A program made the translations under genes and the position numbers. Of a stretch of DNA of 64,000 bases, positions 9,931 through 21,934 are shown piece by piece. How positions within the stretch are numbered: the stretch's first letter is position 1; every line of letters begins with the position of its first letter. The notes beneath the pieces are model-generated. The model was not told the origin of the DNA. It worked only from the letters and a program-made list of their open reading frames with translations, and did no database searches. This stretch comes from Chrysemys picta bellii (Eukaryota > Chordata > Testudines > Emydidae), in assembly GCF_011386835.1 (NCBI RefSeq), contig NC_088792.1, forward strand, positions 237,259,894 through 237,323,893. The letters are read 5' to 3'.

Positions 9931-12345
9931 CCGTCCCCGCCCCGCCCCGCCCCTCCGGCTTCCGGCAAAATCACCTCCCCCCCGGCAAAATCACCCCCGT
10001 CCCCAACCCGCCTCCTCCGGCTTCCGCCAAAATCACCCCCCCCCCCGCGGCAAAATCACCCCCGTCCCCAACCCGCCCCCTCCGCCAAATCACCTCCCCC
10101 CCGCAAATCACCCCGTCCCCAACCCGCCCCCTCCGGCCTCTGCCAAATCACACCCGCGCAAATCACCCCGTCCCCAACCCGCCCCCTCCGGCCTCCGGCA
10201 AAATCACCTGCCCCCCGGCAAATCACCCCCGTCCCCAACCCGCCCCCCCCCGGCCTCAGGCAAAATCACCCCCGTCTCCAACCCGCCCCCTCCGGCCTCC
10301 GGCAAAATCACCCCCCCCCCGGCAAAATCACCCCCATCCCCAACCTGCCCCCCTCCGGCCTCTGCCAAAATCACCTCCCCCCCCCGGCAAATCACCCCCG
10401 TCCCAACCCGCTCCCCCCGACCTCGCCAAAATCACCCCCGTCCCCAACCCGCCCCTCCAGCTTCCGCCAAATCACCCCATCTCCAACGTGCCCCCCCCGG
10501 CCTCCACCAAATCACCCCCCCCGCGGCAAAATCACCCCCGTCCCCAACCCGCCCCCTCCGGCAAAATCACACCCCCCCCCGACAAAATCACCCCCCGTCC
10601 CCAACCCGCCTCCCTCCGGCCTCCTGCAAATCACCCCGTCCCCAACCTGCCTCCCTCCGGCCTCTGCCAAAATCACCCCCGTCCCCAACCTGCCTCCCTC
10701 CGGCAAAATCACCCCCCCACGGCAATATCACCCCCGTCCCAACCCACCCCCTCCGGCCTCCGGCAAAATCACCTCCCCCCGGCAAAATCACCCCCGTCCC
10801 CAACCCGCCCCCCCCCGGCCTCCGGCAAAATCACCCCCGTCTCCAACCCGCCCCCTCGGCCTCCGGCAAAATCACCCCCCCCCCGGCAAAATCACCCCCA
10901 TCCCCAACCTGCCCCCCTCCGGCCTCTGCCAAAATCACCTCCCCCCCCCCCGGCAAAATCACCCCCGTCCCCAACCCGCCCCCCCCCGACCTCCGCCAAA
11001 ATCACCCCCGTCCCCAACCCGCCCCCTCCAGCTTCCGCCAAAATCACCCCCATCTCCAACGTGCCCCCCCCGGCCTCCACCAAATCACCCCCCCCGCGGC
11101 AAAATCACCCCCGTCCCCAACCCGCCCCCTCCGGCCTCCGGCAAAATCACCTGCCCCCCGGCAAAATCACCCCCGTCCCCAACCCGCCCCCCCCCGGCCT
11201 CAGGCAAAATCACCCCCGTCTCCAACCCGCCCCCTCCGGCCTCCGGCAAAATCACCCCCCCCCCCGGCAAAATCACCCCCATCCCCAACCTGCCCCCCTC
11301 CGGCCTCTGCCAAAATCACCTCCCCCCCCCCCGGCAAAATCACCCCCCGTCCCCAACCCGCTCCCCCCCGACCTCCGCCAAAATCACCCCCGTCCCCAAC
11401 CCGCCCCCTCCAGCTTCCGCCAAAATCACCCCCATCTCCAACGTGCCCCCCCCGGCCTCCACCAAAATCACCCCCCCCGCGGCAAAATCACCCCCGTCCC
11501 CAACCCGCCCCCTCCGGCAAAATCACACCCCCCCCCCGACAAAATCACCCCCCGTCCCCAACCCGCCTCCCTCCGGCCTCCTGCAAAATCACCCCCGTCC
11601 CCAACCTGCCTCCCTCCGGCCTCTGCCAAAATCACCCCCGTCCCCAACCTGCCTCCCTCCGGCAAAATCACCCCCCCACGGCAATATCACCCCCGTCCCC
11701 AACCCACCCCCTCCGGCCTCCGGCAAAATCACCTCCCCCCCGGCAAAATCACCCCCGTCCCCAACCCGCCCCCCCCCGGCCTCCGGCAAAATCACCCCCG
11801 TCTCCAACCCGCCCCCTCCGGCCTCCGGCAAAATCACCCCCCCCCGGCAAAATCACCCCCATCCCCAACCTGCCCCCCTCCGGCCTCTGCCAAAATCACC
11901 TCCCCCCCCCCCGGCAAAATCACCCCCGTCCCCAACCCGCCCCCCCCCGACCTCCGCCAAAATCACCCCCGTCCCCAACCCGCCCCCTCCAGCTTCCGCC
12001 AAAATCACCCCCATCTCCAACGTGCCCCCCCCCGGCCTCCACCAAAATCACCCCCCCCGCGGCAAAATCACCCCCGTCCCCAACCCGCCCCCTCCGGCAA
12101 AATCACACCCCCCCCCCCCCGACAAAATCACCCCCCGTCCCCAACCCGCCTCCCTCCGGCCTCCTGCAAAATCACCCCCGTCCCCAACCTGCCTCCCTCC
12201 GGCCTCTGCCAAAATCACTCCCGTCCCCAACCTGCCCCTCCGGCAAAATCACCCCCCCACGGCAATATCACCCCCGTCCCCAACCCGCCCCCTCCGGCCT
12301 CCGGCAAAATCACCACCACCCCCTCCCGGCAAAATCACCCCCTGT
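9931..12345. repeat. 2.4-kb C-rich minisatellite with higher-order repeats
   Basis: A tandem array of units built from GGCAAAATCACCCCCGTCCC, then CAACCCGCCCCCTCCGGCCTCC, with variants (CTCCAACGTGCC, AACCTGCC, CACGGCAATATC). The marker ATCTCCAACGTG recurs at 10479, 11052, 11434 and 12013 (spacings 573, 382, 579). The marker TCACACCCCCC recurs at 10567, 11523 and 12103, each about 89 bp after the first marker. So there is a higher-order pattern of about 0.57 and 0.96 kb. All three plus-strand frames stay open for about 2 kb only because the repeat lacks TA-type stops; the Pro-rich translations are not a gene. The array abuts the CpG island. The minus strand is rich in GGGG runs, so G-quadruplex or R-loop formation is plausible. 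Confidence 0.92.
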
Positions 12346-12610
12346 CCCCAACCAGGCCCATTCGGACCCCTAAAAATCTCCCCCGGTTCCAACCCCCAAG
12401 AAAATCTCCCCCGCCATCAACCTCCTCCCCCCCCCCGTTCCAACTCTGTCTCTGCCCCTGGCAAAGTTACCCTCTGGCCCGGTCCAGCCCTTTCAAACGC
12501 AAATCACCATCCTCACATTTGGGGGCTTTCACCCCTCACTCCCCCGGTCCATCCCACATCCTGTTACTGGCAGGATAAGCAAACACGTGCGTTTTGTTGC
12601 TCTCTGTGAA
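12346..12610. repeat. Degenerate C-rich fringe of the minisatellite
   Basis: Pyrimidine- and C-rich sequence with decayed units (AAAATCTCCCCCGG, CAAAGTTACCCTC) that fade out by about 12.6 kb. It looks like older, mutated edge units. Confidence 0.6.
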
Positions 12611-13084
12611 GCCTTATCCATCCCCACCTGCCCCCGCCCTACCTGCAGCAAAAGTGCTGCTCTCCCACCATAAAGATCCCCCCTCCCCCCTCGGATTGTA
12701 TAGGTGGAAAAAGCTTGGTGTGTGTGTGAAATGGCTAATCAAGGTGGTGAGAATCTGTGTAGACTAAATGCTCTAGGAGGTGATGGAGATAAAGTAACAT
12801 GGGGAAGATATAGCAGAGAAGGGGATACAGCTGCAGATACTTGTCCAGGACGCACCAGATGAGTAGTTTACTAAAAAAGTGCACTTGGCTTCATGAGAAT
12901 CTGAGCAGACTAGAGAGGAGAGATGGCAACAACCAATAAAGAGGTGCTGAAGACAAGCATTTCGACACCAACACCGCCCCACCTACCTAAACTGTTGATA
13001 GATTTCTTTACCATTACATGACCCAAAGCACTTGACATGCCACTGAAATGCAGCCATCACTGGGGTGAATGTTTAATTGAGGCA
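12611..13084. other. Stretch with one short ORF in good start context
   Basis: A 43-codon ORF begins at ATG 12731 (G at -3, G at +4) and stops at 12862. An AATAAA lies at about 12935. No homology is recognised and no splice signals are clear, so I do not call it a gene. Confidence 0.2.
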
Positions 13085-13200
13085 TATAATGAATCTTATT
13101 ATTATTTATATATGGTAGCACCTTTGAATTGCAATAAAAGATAAGGGCTCCATTGTGCTAGGCACTGTACAGACATGTTGCAAAGAAGGCAGTCGCCATA
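13085..13200 (-). repeat. MIR-associated 3' domain, minus orientation
   Basis: On the plus strand it reads TTATTATTATTTAT...TGGTAGCACC...CCATTGTGCTAGGCACTGTA. This is the reverse complement, with divergence, of the TACAGTGCC...GGTGCTACTGTAATAC-type sequence that follows the MIR-like SINE at 29345-29640. An old dispersed repeat, non-coding. Confidence 0.55.
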
Positions 13201-13276
13201 TAAGATACTTACAAAAAGCCCACTTCCTCCCCATCAACAAACAAAACCAAACCAGCTATTGTGTGACAGATCAGAT

Positions 13277-14350
13277 ATAGAATCATAGAACTGGAAGGGA
13301 CCTTGAGGGTCATCTAGTCCAGTCCCCTGCACTCATGGCAGGACTAAGTATTATCTAGATCATTCCTGACAGGTGTTTGTCTCACCTGCTCTTAAAAATC
13401 TCCAATGATGGAGATTCCACAACCTCCCTAGGCAATTTATTCGAGTGTTTAACCATCCTGACAGGAAGTTTTTCCTAATATCCAACCTAAACCTCCCTTG
13501 CTGCAATTTAAGCCCATTGATTCTTGTCCAATCTTCAGAGGTTAAGAAAAACATTTTTTCTTCCTCCTCCTTGTAACAACCTTTTACATACTTGAAAACT
13601 GTTCTCATGTCCCATCTTGGTCGTCTCTTTTCCAGACTAAAAAAATCCATTTTTTTCAATCTTCCTCCATAGGTCATGTTTTTGAGACCTTTAATAATTT
13701 TTGTTGCTCTTCTCTGGACTCTCTCCAATTTGTCCACATCCTTCCTGAAATGTAGCATCCAGAACTGGACACAGTACCCCAGTTGAGACCTAATCAGCGC
13801 GGAATAGAGTGGAAGAATTACTTCTTGTTTACAACACTCCTGCTAATATATCCGAGAAGCATGTTCACTTTTTTTGCAACAGCGTTACACTGTTGACTCA
13901 TATTTAGCTTGTGGGACACTATGACCCCCAGATCCCTTTCTGCAGTACCCCTTCCTAGGCAGTCATTTCTCATTTTGTATGTGTGCAATTGATTGTTCCT
14001 TCCTAAGTGGAGAACTTTGCATTTGTCCTTATTGAATTTCATCCTATTTACTTCAGACCATTTCTCCAGTTTGTCCTATCCTCCAAAGCACTTGCAATCC
14101 CTCCCATCTTGGTATTGTCTGCAAACTTTATAAGTGTACTCTGTATGCCATTATCTAAATCATTGATGAACATATTGAATGGAACTGGACCCAGAACTGA
14201 TCCCTGTGGGACCCCACTCGTTATGCCTTTCCAGCATGACTGTGAACTACTGACAACTACTCTCTGGGAACGGTTTTCCAACCAGTTTTGCGCTCAACTT
14301 ATAGTAGCTCCATCTAGTTGCATTTCCCTAGTTTGTTTATGCATTCTCAC
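13277..14350 (-). pseudogene. 5'-truncated CR1 LINE with broken reverse transcriptase
   Basis: Read on the minus strand, this is the C-terminal two-thirds of a CR1 RT and the 3' end. Recognisable blocks: [20 protein letters not shown] at about 14220-14160, then the catalytic region FADNTK (FADD in active copies, so the second Asp is lost), MKFNKDKCKVLHLGRNNQ at about 14040, and [20 protein letters not shown] at about 13720-13665. The frame is broken between these blocks. The 3' terminus at 13277 is TCTATGATTCTAT-like, the CR1 terminal repeat. The left (5') limit near 14350 is where similarity to the intact CR1 fades. Inactive, older than the copy at 17516. Confidence 0.88.
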
Positions 14351-16005
14351 TTCTATTTTCTTCTGACGCACCTAATTGCTCTTGCTATCCTTACTGGTGT
14401 GTTAGTATGGAAATCAACCTAGTAGCATGAGAAAATGTAGATCCACTGTCTAGTAATATAACTCCACTTCAGGACACAGCATGTATGAAGATGTGTACCT
14501 AACAACTCCATTCCTGATCAGACCACTTTTACAGATTAAGTAGCTGGAACTGATTTGTACATTTATACAAAATTTAAGGAAGAGAAGCTGTAAATTGCAT
14601 TGCTGGAAATTGAAGAGTAAAGACTTACCGGTGCTTAAGTTACAATACCATTCTCATCAAGAAGTAGATGGCTAATACAGTGAGATATTTTCTATTTCCA
14701 GTTTGAAAAATTTTCCACTCTTTCTTCAACCATAGTTCTTGAACTGTGTTCATCTACTGCATTTTTGAGTGTCTTTACAGAAAATGAAAATAATTAAACT
14801 CTTGATCTGTGAGATGTCCATGTAGCGTATTTCAGAGATCAGTAGTGCCGTCACTTTGCCGTTAATATTCAACACAGACAGCAAAGAAGCACAACTAAGG
14901 AACTGGAATTTGAGGAGGGAGTGAGGGATGGAGGGAAAAAATAAAATAAGATACATACCTTTCATTCATGCCTAGTATTCCTTGTCACATTTCCCCTTCC
15001 TACCCCCTAACACCTGAACGACATGATAGAAAAATGTCCCCATTCCCCATAAAAAACACCCTAAAATTTTTCTACTACTTTGAGTGCTTAGTGTTGGTTT
15101 AAAAAGCAAAGATTTTCTATAGATTTAATAGCCTGTAGATCTGTCCCAATGCTGAAGAGGCCTCTGTGCTTGCCTAGTAAGTACTCTTCATAAACATTTT
15201 TAGAATATTTGACCTTAAGCATGACCTGAAGATTTATAGGTATACATTGTATTACTTTAAGTGGGCCCATTTTCCCCCTCAATGCACATGTGACTTCCAT
15301 TAAGGCTAATGGGAGTAAGGTGTGTGCCTAAAGGTTAGAAGAAACTTCTAAAGGTGCTGTTAGGCTCTGTTGTATTATTGATCTCATAACTGCTGAGGTG
15401 CTGCTTCTTCATATGGAAACAAACTAATTTAAAAATCCTATTGTATCTTGGGATAGCAACATACCTGGAATATATAATGTGTATGTTTCTTTGAGTTCTC
15501 TAATACTTAGATGCAGTGGGCCAAATTAAAGGTGTAGTTTGAGCCCTAACTCTGAACTTTCTTGCTTGTAAGTGTCTTTTGCAACTTCAAAGTTATGTTA
15601 AGTTTTACTTTTTCAGTGTTTATCAATTACCTCTAGTCAAGGGGATAGAGTTTGTTCTTTTAAAATATAAAATATATACATTGAAAAGGACATGAGATGT
15701 AAAATAAATCAATCAAGAGGATTTAGTGGATTTGTGCCCCAAGGAAGAGCAGTTGTTATTGTTTGTACATTTATACAAAATTTAAGAGAGAAGAAGCAGT
15801 AAATTGCATGCAGTGAACATGATTTCTCCTCTTTCTTTTTAATAAGTTTATATAGAATACAAACTGAATACCAGTAGTAAACATATTTGGCCCTCTCAAT
15901 AGGACATTTGAGCATTATGCGTGACATATGACAAAACTCACGTACTTTGAAAGAAAGCAATGACATGACCCTTGGGGTAAATTTGTTGTCTGTAGTGTGT
16001 GTATT
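14351..16005. other. AT-rich stretch with a 48-bp direct repeat pair
   Basis: TTTGTACATTTATACAAAAT followed by TTAA...AAATTGCAT occurs at about 14554-14600 and again at 15762-15809, in the same orientation with a few differences. The 1.16 kb between is not recognised. Short ORFs lack domains. Confidence 0.4.
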
Positions 16006-17515
16006 TGTGGAGTGCTTGCTGCTTGACTGAAATATACAGTGTGGTCTGTTTGGAGGACTGTGTGCTGAGCCTAGAGGCCTGCTAAGCAAGGCTGAGAGCT
16101 TCTTAACGAGGCTTTGAACCCTAAGCCCTTTAGCACCCCTCAACCCTTAACCAGGGGGCGGGGCTACTGAGGAAGACCAGGGCTTTAAAAAGCCCGCTCC
16201 TAAGCGACCAGAGGAACTAGCGAACAGGGGTGTTTTGTTAGGGAGTTTAGTGGGAGAGTGGGGGGCTAGATACACTTAACATTCTTTAAACTTAAGGCCA
16301 AATATACCCCTGATAAAAAACAAAACAACAACAACAACAACAAAGGAACGAGCTGCAGGCAGAATGAGGGAGAATGAGAATGCAGGCAGAAGTCCAGCAA
16401 CAGAGTGGGGGCTATCCAGTTTATTGTACTTAATACAGCATGTATGATTATCTGTCGTATGGGCAGGTTGCATATGTGTGCATTAGGAGCAAGGAGCTCC
16501 TGGCCCTCAGAGACCGTGTATGGGCTTTGGAGATCAGAATGTCTGAACTGGAGGAGCTAAAGGAGACAGGTACATACATGAGGCTTTCCGGGACACAGTA
16601 GAATGGTCCCACCCTGGTCTGACAGCCTATGTGCTGTTGAGGAGGATGAAAGTCTTGGGGAAGGAGAACATCCAACTGGAGTAGAGGGAAACGATCCCAT
16701 AGTTGGGATCCTCCTTCCAGATGATATTGTGGTATCCTCTCACACTGAGGATACCTCTCCAGGGGAGGGAACTCCAGTTATTGGGAAGAGACTGGTAATA
16801 GTTATGGGGGATTCAATTGTTAGAAACATAGATAGTTGGGGTTGGGATGACCGGGAGTATTGCATGGTGACTTGCCTGCCTGGTACAAAGGCTGTGGCTC
16901 TCTCGAGATATCTAGATAGACTTATGTATAGTGCTGGGGAGAAGCCGGTGGTCGTGGAATATGTAAGTATCAATTGTGAGCCTACACCCCATATTCTTCA
17001 TAGAGATATGTCATATTTATATCATAAGCATAACTAAGATATGTGTTATGCAAGATGGGTCATGTGAGGTATCATTGGAAAGGTTCTGATTTACTGAAAT
17101 TGATTATCCTATTTGTATGCATGTATCATTTCTGTATCTGAAGTTAGGAATATTGATATGTAACAATTACAACTGTGTTTACATTTGGGGAATGCCCACC
17201 AGACAGTATGCAATCAGCCTGGATGGGCCATTTGGGAGAACAATAGGACTCTGAAGATGCTAATCTCCCACCTTCCTGAGAAGTTTCCTGGAATGCTGTG
17301 ATCATGTCACTTGGTACTGGATTACATCTTGGACTTCTGATATTTTTCCATTGGGGGGGGGGGGGGGGGTGAGGGAATTGCACTGAGAGACAAAAGATTC
17401 CCACCATATGTAAATCCTATTTAAGGCAGGGAAGTGAGGTAATCAGGGTTCTTCTCCACTGCCCTCCCACCCAAGAAGGAAGACTGCTGAAAACACCTGA
17501 AGAAACAAAGGAACT

Positions 17516-19032
17516 GCATCCGAGGGTGCTAAAGGAGTTGGCGGGTGAGATTGCAGAGCCATTAGCCATTATTTTTGAAAACTCATGGCGATCGGGGGAG
17601 GTCCCAGATGACTGGAAAAAGGCTAATGTAGTGCCCATCTTTAAAAAAGGGAAGAAGGAGGATCCGGGGAACTACAGGCCAGTCAGCCTCACCTCAGTCC
17701 CTGGAAAAATTATGGAGCAGGTCCTCAAGGAATCAATTATGAAACATTTAGAGGAAAGGAAAGTGATCAGGAACAGTCAGCATGGATTCATGAAGGGGAA
17801 GTCGTGCCTGACTAACCTAATTGCCTTCTATGATGAGATAACTGGCTCTGTGGATGAGGGGAAAGCAGTGGATGTGTTATTTCTTGACTTTAGCAAAGCT
17901 TTTGATACTGTCTCCCACAGTATTCTTGCCACCAAGTTAAAGAAGTATGGGCTGGATGAATGGACTGTAAGGTGGATAGAAAGCTGGCTAGATCGTCGGG
18001 CTCAACGGGTAGTGATCAATGGCTCCATGTCTAGTTGGCAGCCGGTTTCAAGCGGAGTGCCCCAAGGGTCGGTCCTGGGGCCGGTTTTGTTTAATATCTT
18101 TATTAATGATCTGGAGGATGGTGTGGACTGCACTCTCAGCAAGTTTGCAGATGACACTAAACTAGGAGGCGTGGTAGATACACTAGAGGGTAGGGATTGG
18201 ATACAGAGGGACCTAGACAAATTAGAGGATTGGGCAGAAAAAAACCTGATGAGGTTCAACAAGGACAAGTGCAGAGTCCTGCACTTAGGACGGAAGAATC
18301 CCATGCACTGCTACAGACTAGGGACCGAATGGCTAGGTAGCAGTTCTGCTGAAAAGGACCTAGGGGTCACAGTGGACGAGAAGCTGGATATGAGTCAACA
18401 GTGTGCTCTTGTTGCCAAGAAGGCTAACGGCATTTTGGGCTGTATAAGTAGGGGCATTGCCAGCAGATCGAGGAACGTGATCGTTCCCCTTTATTCGACA
18501 TTGGTGAGGCCTCATCTGGAATACTGTGTCCAGTTTTGGGCCCCACACTACAAGAAGGATGTGGAAAAATTGGAAAGAGTCCAGCGGAGGGCAACAAAAA
18601 TGATTAGGGGTCTGGAGCACATGACTTATGAGGAGAGGCTGAGAGAACTGGGATTGTTTAGTCTCCAGAAGAGAAGAATGAGGGGGGATTTGATAGCAGC
18701 CTTCAACTACCTGAAGGGGGGTTCCAAAGAGGATGGAGCTCGGCTGTTCTCAGTGGTGGCAGATGACAGAACAAGGAGCAATGGTCTCAAGTTGCGGTGG
18801 GGGAGGTCCAGGTTGGATATCAGGAAAAACTATTTCACTAGGAGGGTGGTGAAACACTGGAATGCGTTACCTAGGGAGGTGGTGGAGTCTCCTTCCTTGG
18901 AGGTTTTTAAGGCCCGGCTTGACAAAGCCCTGGCTGGGATGATTTAGCTGGGAATTGGTCCTGCTTTGAGCAGGGGGTTGGACTAGATGACCTCTTGAGG
19001 TCCCTTCCAACTCTGATATTCTATGATTCTAT
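17516..19032 (+). mobile_element. 5'-truncated CR1 LINE, young-looking
   Basis: 1.5-kb insertion in the solo LTR. The 5-bp GAACT at 17511-17515 and 19033-19037 is the likely target duplication. It starts inside the RT coding region and ends with the 3' UTR (CCTGCTTTGAGCAGGGGGTT, AGATGACC, GAGGTCCCTTCCAAC) and two-and-a-half copies of the 8-bp terminal repeat (ATTCTATGATTCTATG). The open frame (next entry) runs the whole length without a stop, which points to recent insertion relative to its neighbours. Confidence 0.9.
17517..18947 (+). pseudogene. CR1 reverse transcriptase, N-terminally truncated but uninterrupted
   Basis: About 476 sense codons open from the truncation point ([20 protein letters not shown]) to a natural stop at 18945-18947. 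It has the full RT core: [78 protein letters not shown], and catalytic FADDTKLGG with both Asp at 18150-18155. The thumb follows with [20 protein letters not shown] and C-terminal [20 protein letters not shown]1, the endonuclease and any start codon or promoter are missing, so it cannot act as a complete element. Listed as a pseudogene for that reason. Confidence 0.9.
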
Positions 19033-20210
19033 GAACTAAGCTCGGGGGGTTGGGAGGCAGGGGCTGAGCCCAGGTGAGAAAGGTCTAACCTGTGAAAGGA
19101 ATACCTGGAGATCTAAGCTGCAAGCAGTGCAGTTTACCTTCAAGAAACTCTACAACCTACATAAAACAACACTTAGGGTGAGAATTTGCTACTATTAACT
19201 AGTAAATTTAGTGTATTAAGCTTCGTTTGCATTTTTGGTTCATTTGCTCAGTAATTTGCTTTGATCTGTTTGCTATCCCTTATAATCACTTACAATTTAT
19301 CCTTTGTAGTTAATAAATTTGTTTTGTTTTCTAAAACCCAGTTTGTGCAGTTCATAATAGGGGTGGTGGTAGGGGGAAAGCTGTGCATATCTTCCTTCAC
19401 ATTGAGGGAGGGAGTGAGTTTCATGAGCTTACGCTATACAGTTTTCTGTGCAGTGCAAGATAATACAATTTTGGGTTTATACTCCAGAGGTGATGTGCAC
19501 TTGAGTGCTGGGCAATTTCCTAGCAGAGGTGATTGTAGTGTCTGTATGATTATACAGCTGGGTTTGTTCCTACCTGTGTTTACTGGAGGAAGCCAGAGAG
19601 CCTAGTTCAGCAAAACACTGTAGGGGAGTCCAGGCTGGTGGAGGAGGTGGGCTCTGAAACACCAGTACATCAGGTGGCATCCTGGAAGCGGGGTCCAACC
19701 CATCATACCAATGACATAGAGAAGGATAGGAGAGAGGTCCTGGAGGCCAGATTTAGGCTTTTAGGCAAGATATTGAAGTCCAGGACCTCCATAGTAGCTT
19801 TCTCTTAAATGGTTCCAGTTCCACATGCACGGCCAGTTAGACAGGCAAAACTGCAGGGTCTCAATGCATGGATGAGATGATGGTGTAGGGAGGAGGGGTT
19901 TAGATTTATTAGGAACTGGGGGAACTTTTGGGAAAGGGGGAGCCTATACAGGAAAGATGGGCTCCACCTAAACCAAAATGGAACCAGGTTGCTGGCACTT
20001 AAAATTAAAGTTTGTAGAGCAGTTTTTAAACTAAGGGCTGGGGGAAAGTTGACAGGTGCGAAGGAGCATATAGTTCGGACAGAGACATACCTTAGGGGAG
20101 GATCTACTAATGGAGATTCTTTCCATCCGATTTAGGAGGGGAGGATAGAAGATGATAAAGTACGGGTAGGATCTGATGAGAAGGTCAAATGAAAAAGAGT
20201 CCCATTCAAT

Positions 20211-20411
20211 TACAGATACCCCCCGACTTACGCAATCATTCCATTCCGGAAAGCCTTGCGTAACTCGAATTTTGTGTAAGTCAGAAACGTATACCTGTAT
20301 GTTACGCAAAAATTTCCACAACTCGAAAATCCTATTTCTGGCTTATGAAACTTTTCCCGTAAGCGCAAATTTGCGTAAGTTGGGTCTTGTGTAACCCGGG
20401 GAGCATCTGTA
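20211..20411. mobile_element. Tc1/mariner-superfamily-type MITE, TA duplication
   Basis: A 197-bp element (20213-20409) flanked by TA. The left end is CAGATACCCCCGACTTACGC and the right end, inverted, CAGATGCTCCCCGGGTTACA. The interior repeats the theme TTGCGTAA/TTACGCAA in inverted pairs, so the element can fold extensively. It splits ORF1 from the endonuclease of the large LINE. It is non-coding. TA duplication and end pattern fit a pogo/Tigger- or mariner-derived element. Confidence 0.8.
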
Positions 20412-20412
20412 C

Positions 20413-21180
20413 ATCATGCAATGGCAGACAGGTAAAAAGTGACAAGTTTTTAAAGTGCTTATATACAAATGCTAGATGTCTAAATAATAAGATGGGTGAA
20501 CTAGAGTGCCTCGTATTAAATGAGGATATTGATATAATAGGTATCACAGAAACTTTGTGGAATGAGGATAATCAATGGGACACAGTAATACCAGGGTACA
20601 AAATATATCGGAAGGACAGAACAGGTCTTGCTGGTGGGGGAGTGGCAGTATATGTGAAAGAAAGCATTAAATCAAATGAAGTAAAAATCTTGAATGAACC
20701 AAACTTTGACTTAGAATCTCTATGGATAGCGTTTTCATGCTCAAATAATAAGAATACAGTAGTATGGATATACTACCGGCCATCTGACAAGGATGGTGAT
20801 AGTGACTGTGAAATGCTCAGGGAGATTAGAGAGGCTATAAAAATAAAAAAAAAACCCTCAATAATAATGGGAGATTTCAACTATCCACGTATTGACTGGG
20901 TACATGACACCTCAGATGGGTTACAGAGATAAAGTTTCTTGACACCTTAAATTACTACTACTTGGAGCAGCTAGTCCTGGAATCCACAAGAAGAGAGGCA
21001 ATTCTTGATTTAGTCCTAAGTGGAGCACAGGATCTGTTCCAAGAGGTGAATATAACTGGACCTCTTGGTAATAGTGACCATAATATAATTAATTTAACAT
21101 CCCTTTGGCGGGGAAAACTCCACAGCAGCCCAACACGGTACCATTTAATTTCGGAAAAGGGAACTACACAAAAATGAGGA
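20413..21180 (+). pseudogene. LINE ORF2 apurinic-like (APE) endonuclease domain
   Basis: Nearly complete APE-type endonuclease that nicks the target DNA. Blocks in order: CLYTNARCLNNK with the conserved Asn (about 20458), DIIGITETLWN with the catalytic Glu (about 20530), GGGVAVYVKE, VWIYYRPSDKDG, IIMGDFNYPRIDW with the D-x-N pair (about 20860-20900), and after a frameshift near 20930 the SDH motif NSDHNIINL (about 21073-21100). It begins just downstream of the MITE at 20213-20409. Catalytic residues are retained although the frame is broken. Confidence 0.85.
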
Positions 21181-21934
21181 AGTTAGTTAAACAGAAATTA
21201 AAAGGTATAGTGCCAAAAGTGAAATCTCTGCAACCTGCGTGGAAACTTTTTAAAGACACCAACTTAAATGTATACCCCAAATTAAAAAACATAGAGAATC
21301 AAAGTGCCATCATGGCTAAACAACAAAGTAAAAAGAGCAGTGAGGCAAAAAGGCATCCTTTAAAAAGTGTAAGTTAAATACTAGTGAGGAAAATAGAAAG
21401 GAGCATAAACTCTGGCAAGTGAAGTATAAAAATATACTTAGGAAGGCCAAAAAAGAATTTGAGGAACAGTTAGCCAAAGATTCAAAAAATAATAGCAAAA
21501 ATGTTTTTAAGTACATCAGAAGCAGGAAGCCTGCTAAACAACCAGTGAGGCCATTGGATGATCGAGAGGCTAACGGAGCACGCAAGGACAATAAGGCCAT
21601 TGTGGAGAAATTAAATGAATTATTTGCTTTGATCTTCACTGCTGAGGATGTGAGGGAGATCCCTAAACTTGAGCCATTCTTTTTAGGTGACAAATCTGAG
21701 GAACTGTCCCAGGTTGAGGTGTCATTATCAATTTGTTCCAAAACTTCCTCTAAACAGCAATAAGTCACCAAGACCAGATCGTATTCATCCAAGAGTGCTG
21801 AAGGAACTCAAATGTGAAATTGTAGAACTATTAACTGTGGTTTATAATCTATCATTTAAATTAGGTTCTGTACCAAATGACTGCAGGATAGCTAATGTGA
21901 CGCCAATTTTTAAAAAGGGTTCCATTGGCAAGTA

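Larger units (their letters stand above)
16975..19705 (+). mobile_element. Solo LTR interrupted by a CR1
   Basis: Starts TGTGAGCC and probably ends ACCCATCA (TG...CA). It is about 1.2 kb once the CR1 at 17516-19032 is removed. A poly-A signal AATAAA lies at 19312-19317 in TTGTAGTTAATAAATTTG, in the U3-R-U5 order expected of an LTR of an endogenous retrovirus or LTR retrotransposon. Flanks TATCAAT (16968-16974) and TACCAAT (19706-19712) restore the LINE ORF1 reading, so the outer limits are close to right, but the duplication is longer and less exact than usual. A G17 run sits at 17353-17369. No internal coding region is present. Confidence 0.65.
16480..20060 (+). pseudogene. LINE ORF1 with SGNH-esterase-like motifs, interrupted
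   Basis: Two parts, 16480-16974 and 19706-20060, separated by a solo LTR. The first part reads LVIVMGDSIVRNID, the GDSI/GDSL block of the esterase domain known in CR1-clade ORF1 proteins. The second part resumes at TNDIEKDRREVLEARFRLLG (block with TND) and later has the DGLHLNQNG-type D-x-x-H block (at about 19958-19985). So the three signature blocks of an SGNH hydrolase are visible in order. The reading frame is broken by the LTR, by stops and by frameshifts. In intact elements ORF1 is thought to bind RNA and assist retrotransposition. Confidence 0.75.

Noticed and set aside
9911..12609. Long proline-rich reading frames of about 700-900 codons on the plus strand
   Set aside because: All three frames are open together because the C-rich repeat has almost no stop codons; composition and repeat structure explain them. 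No signal peptide, domain or splice structure.
12731..12862. 43-codon ORF with good start context
   Set aside because: Length is within chance expectation; no homology, no splice or conservation evidence.
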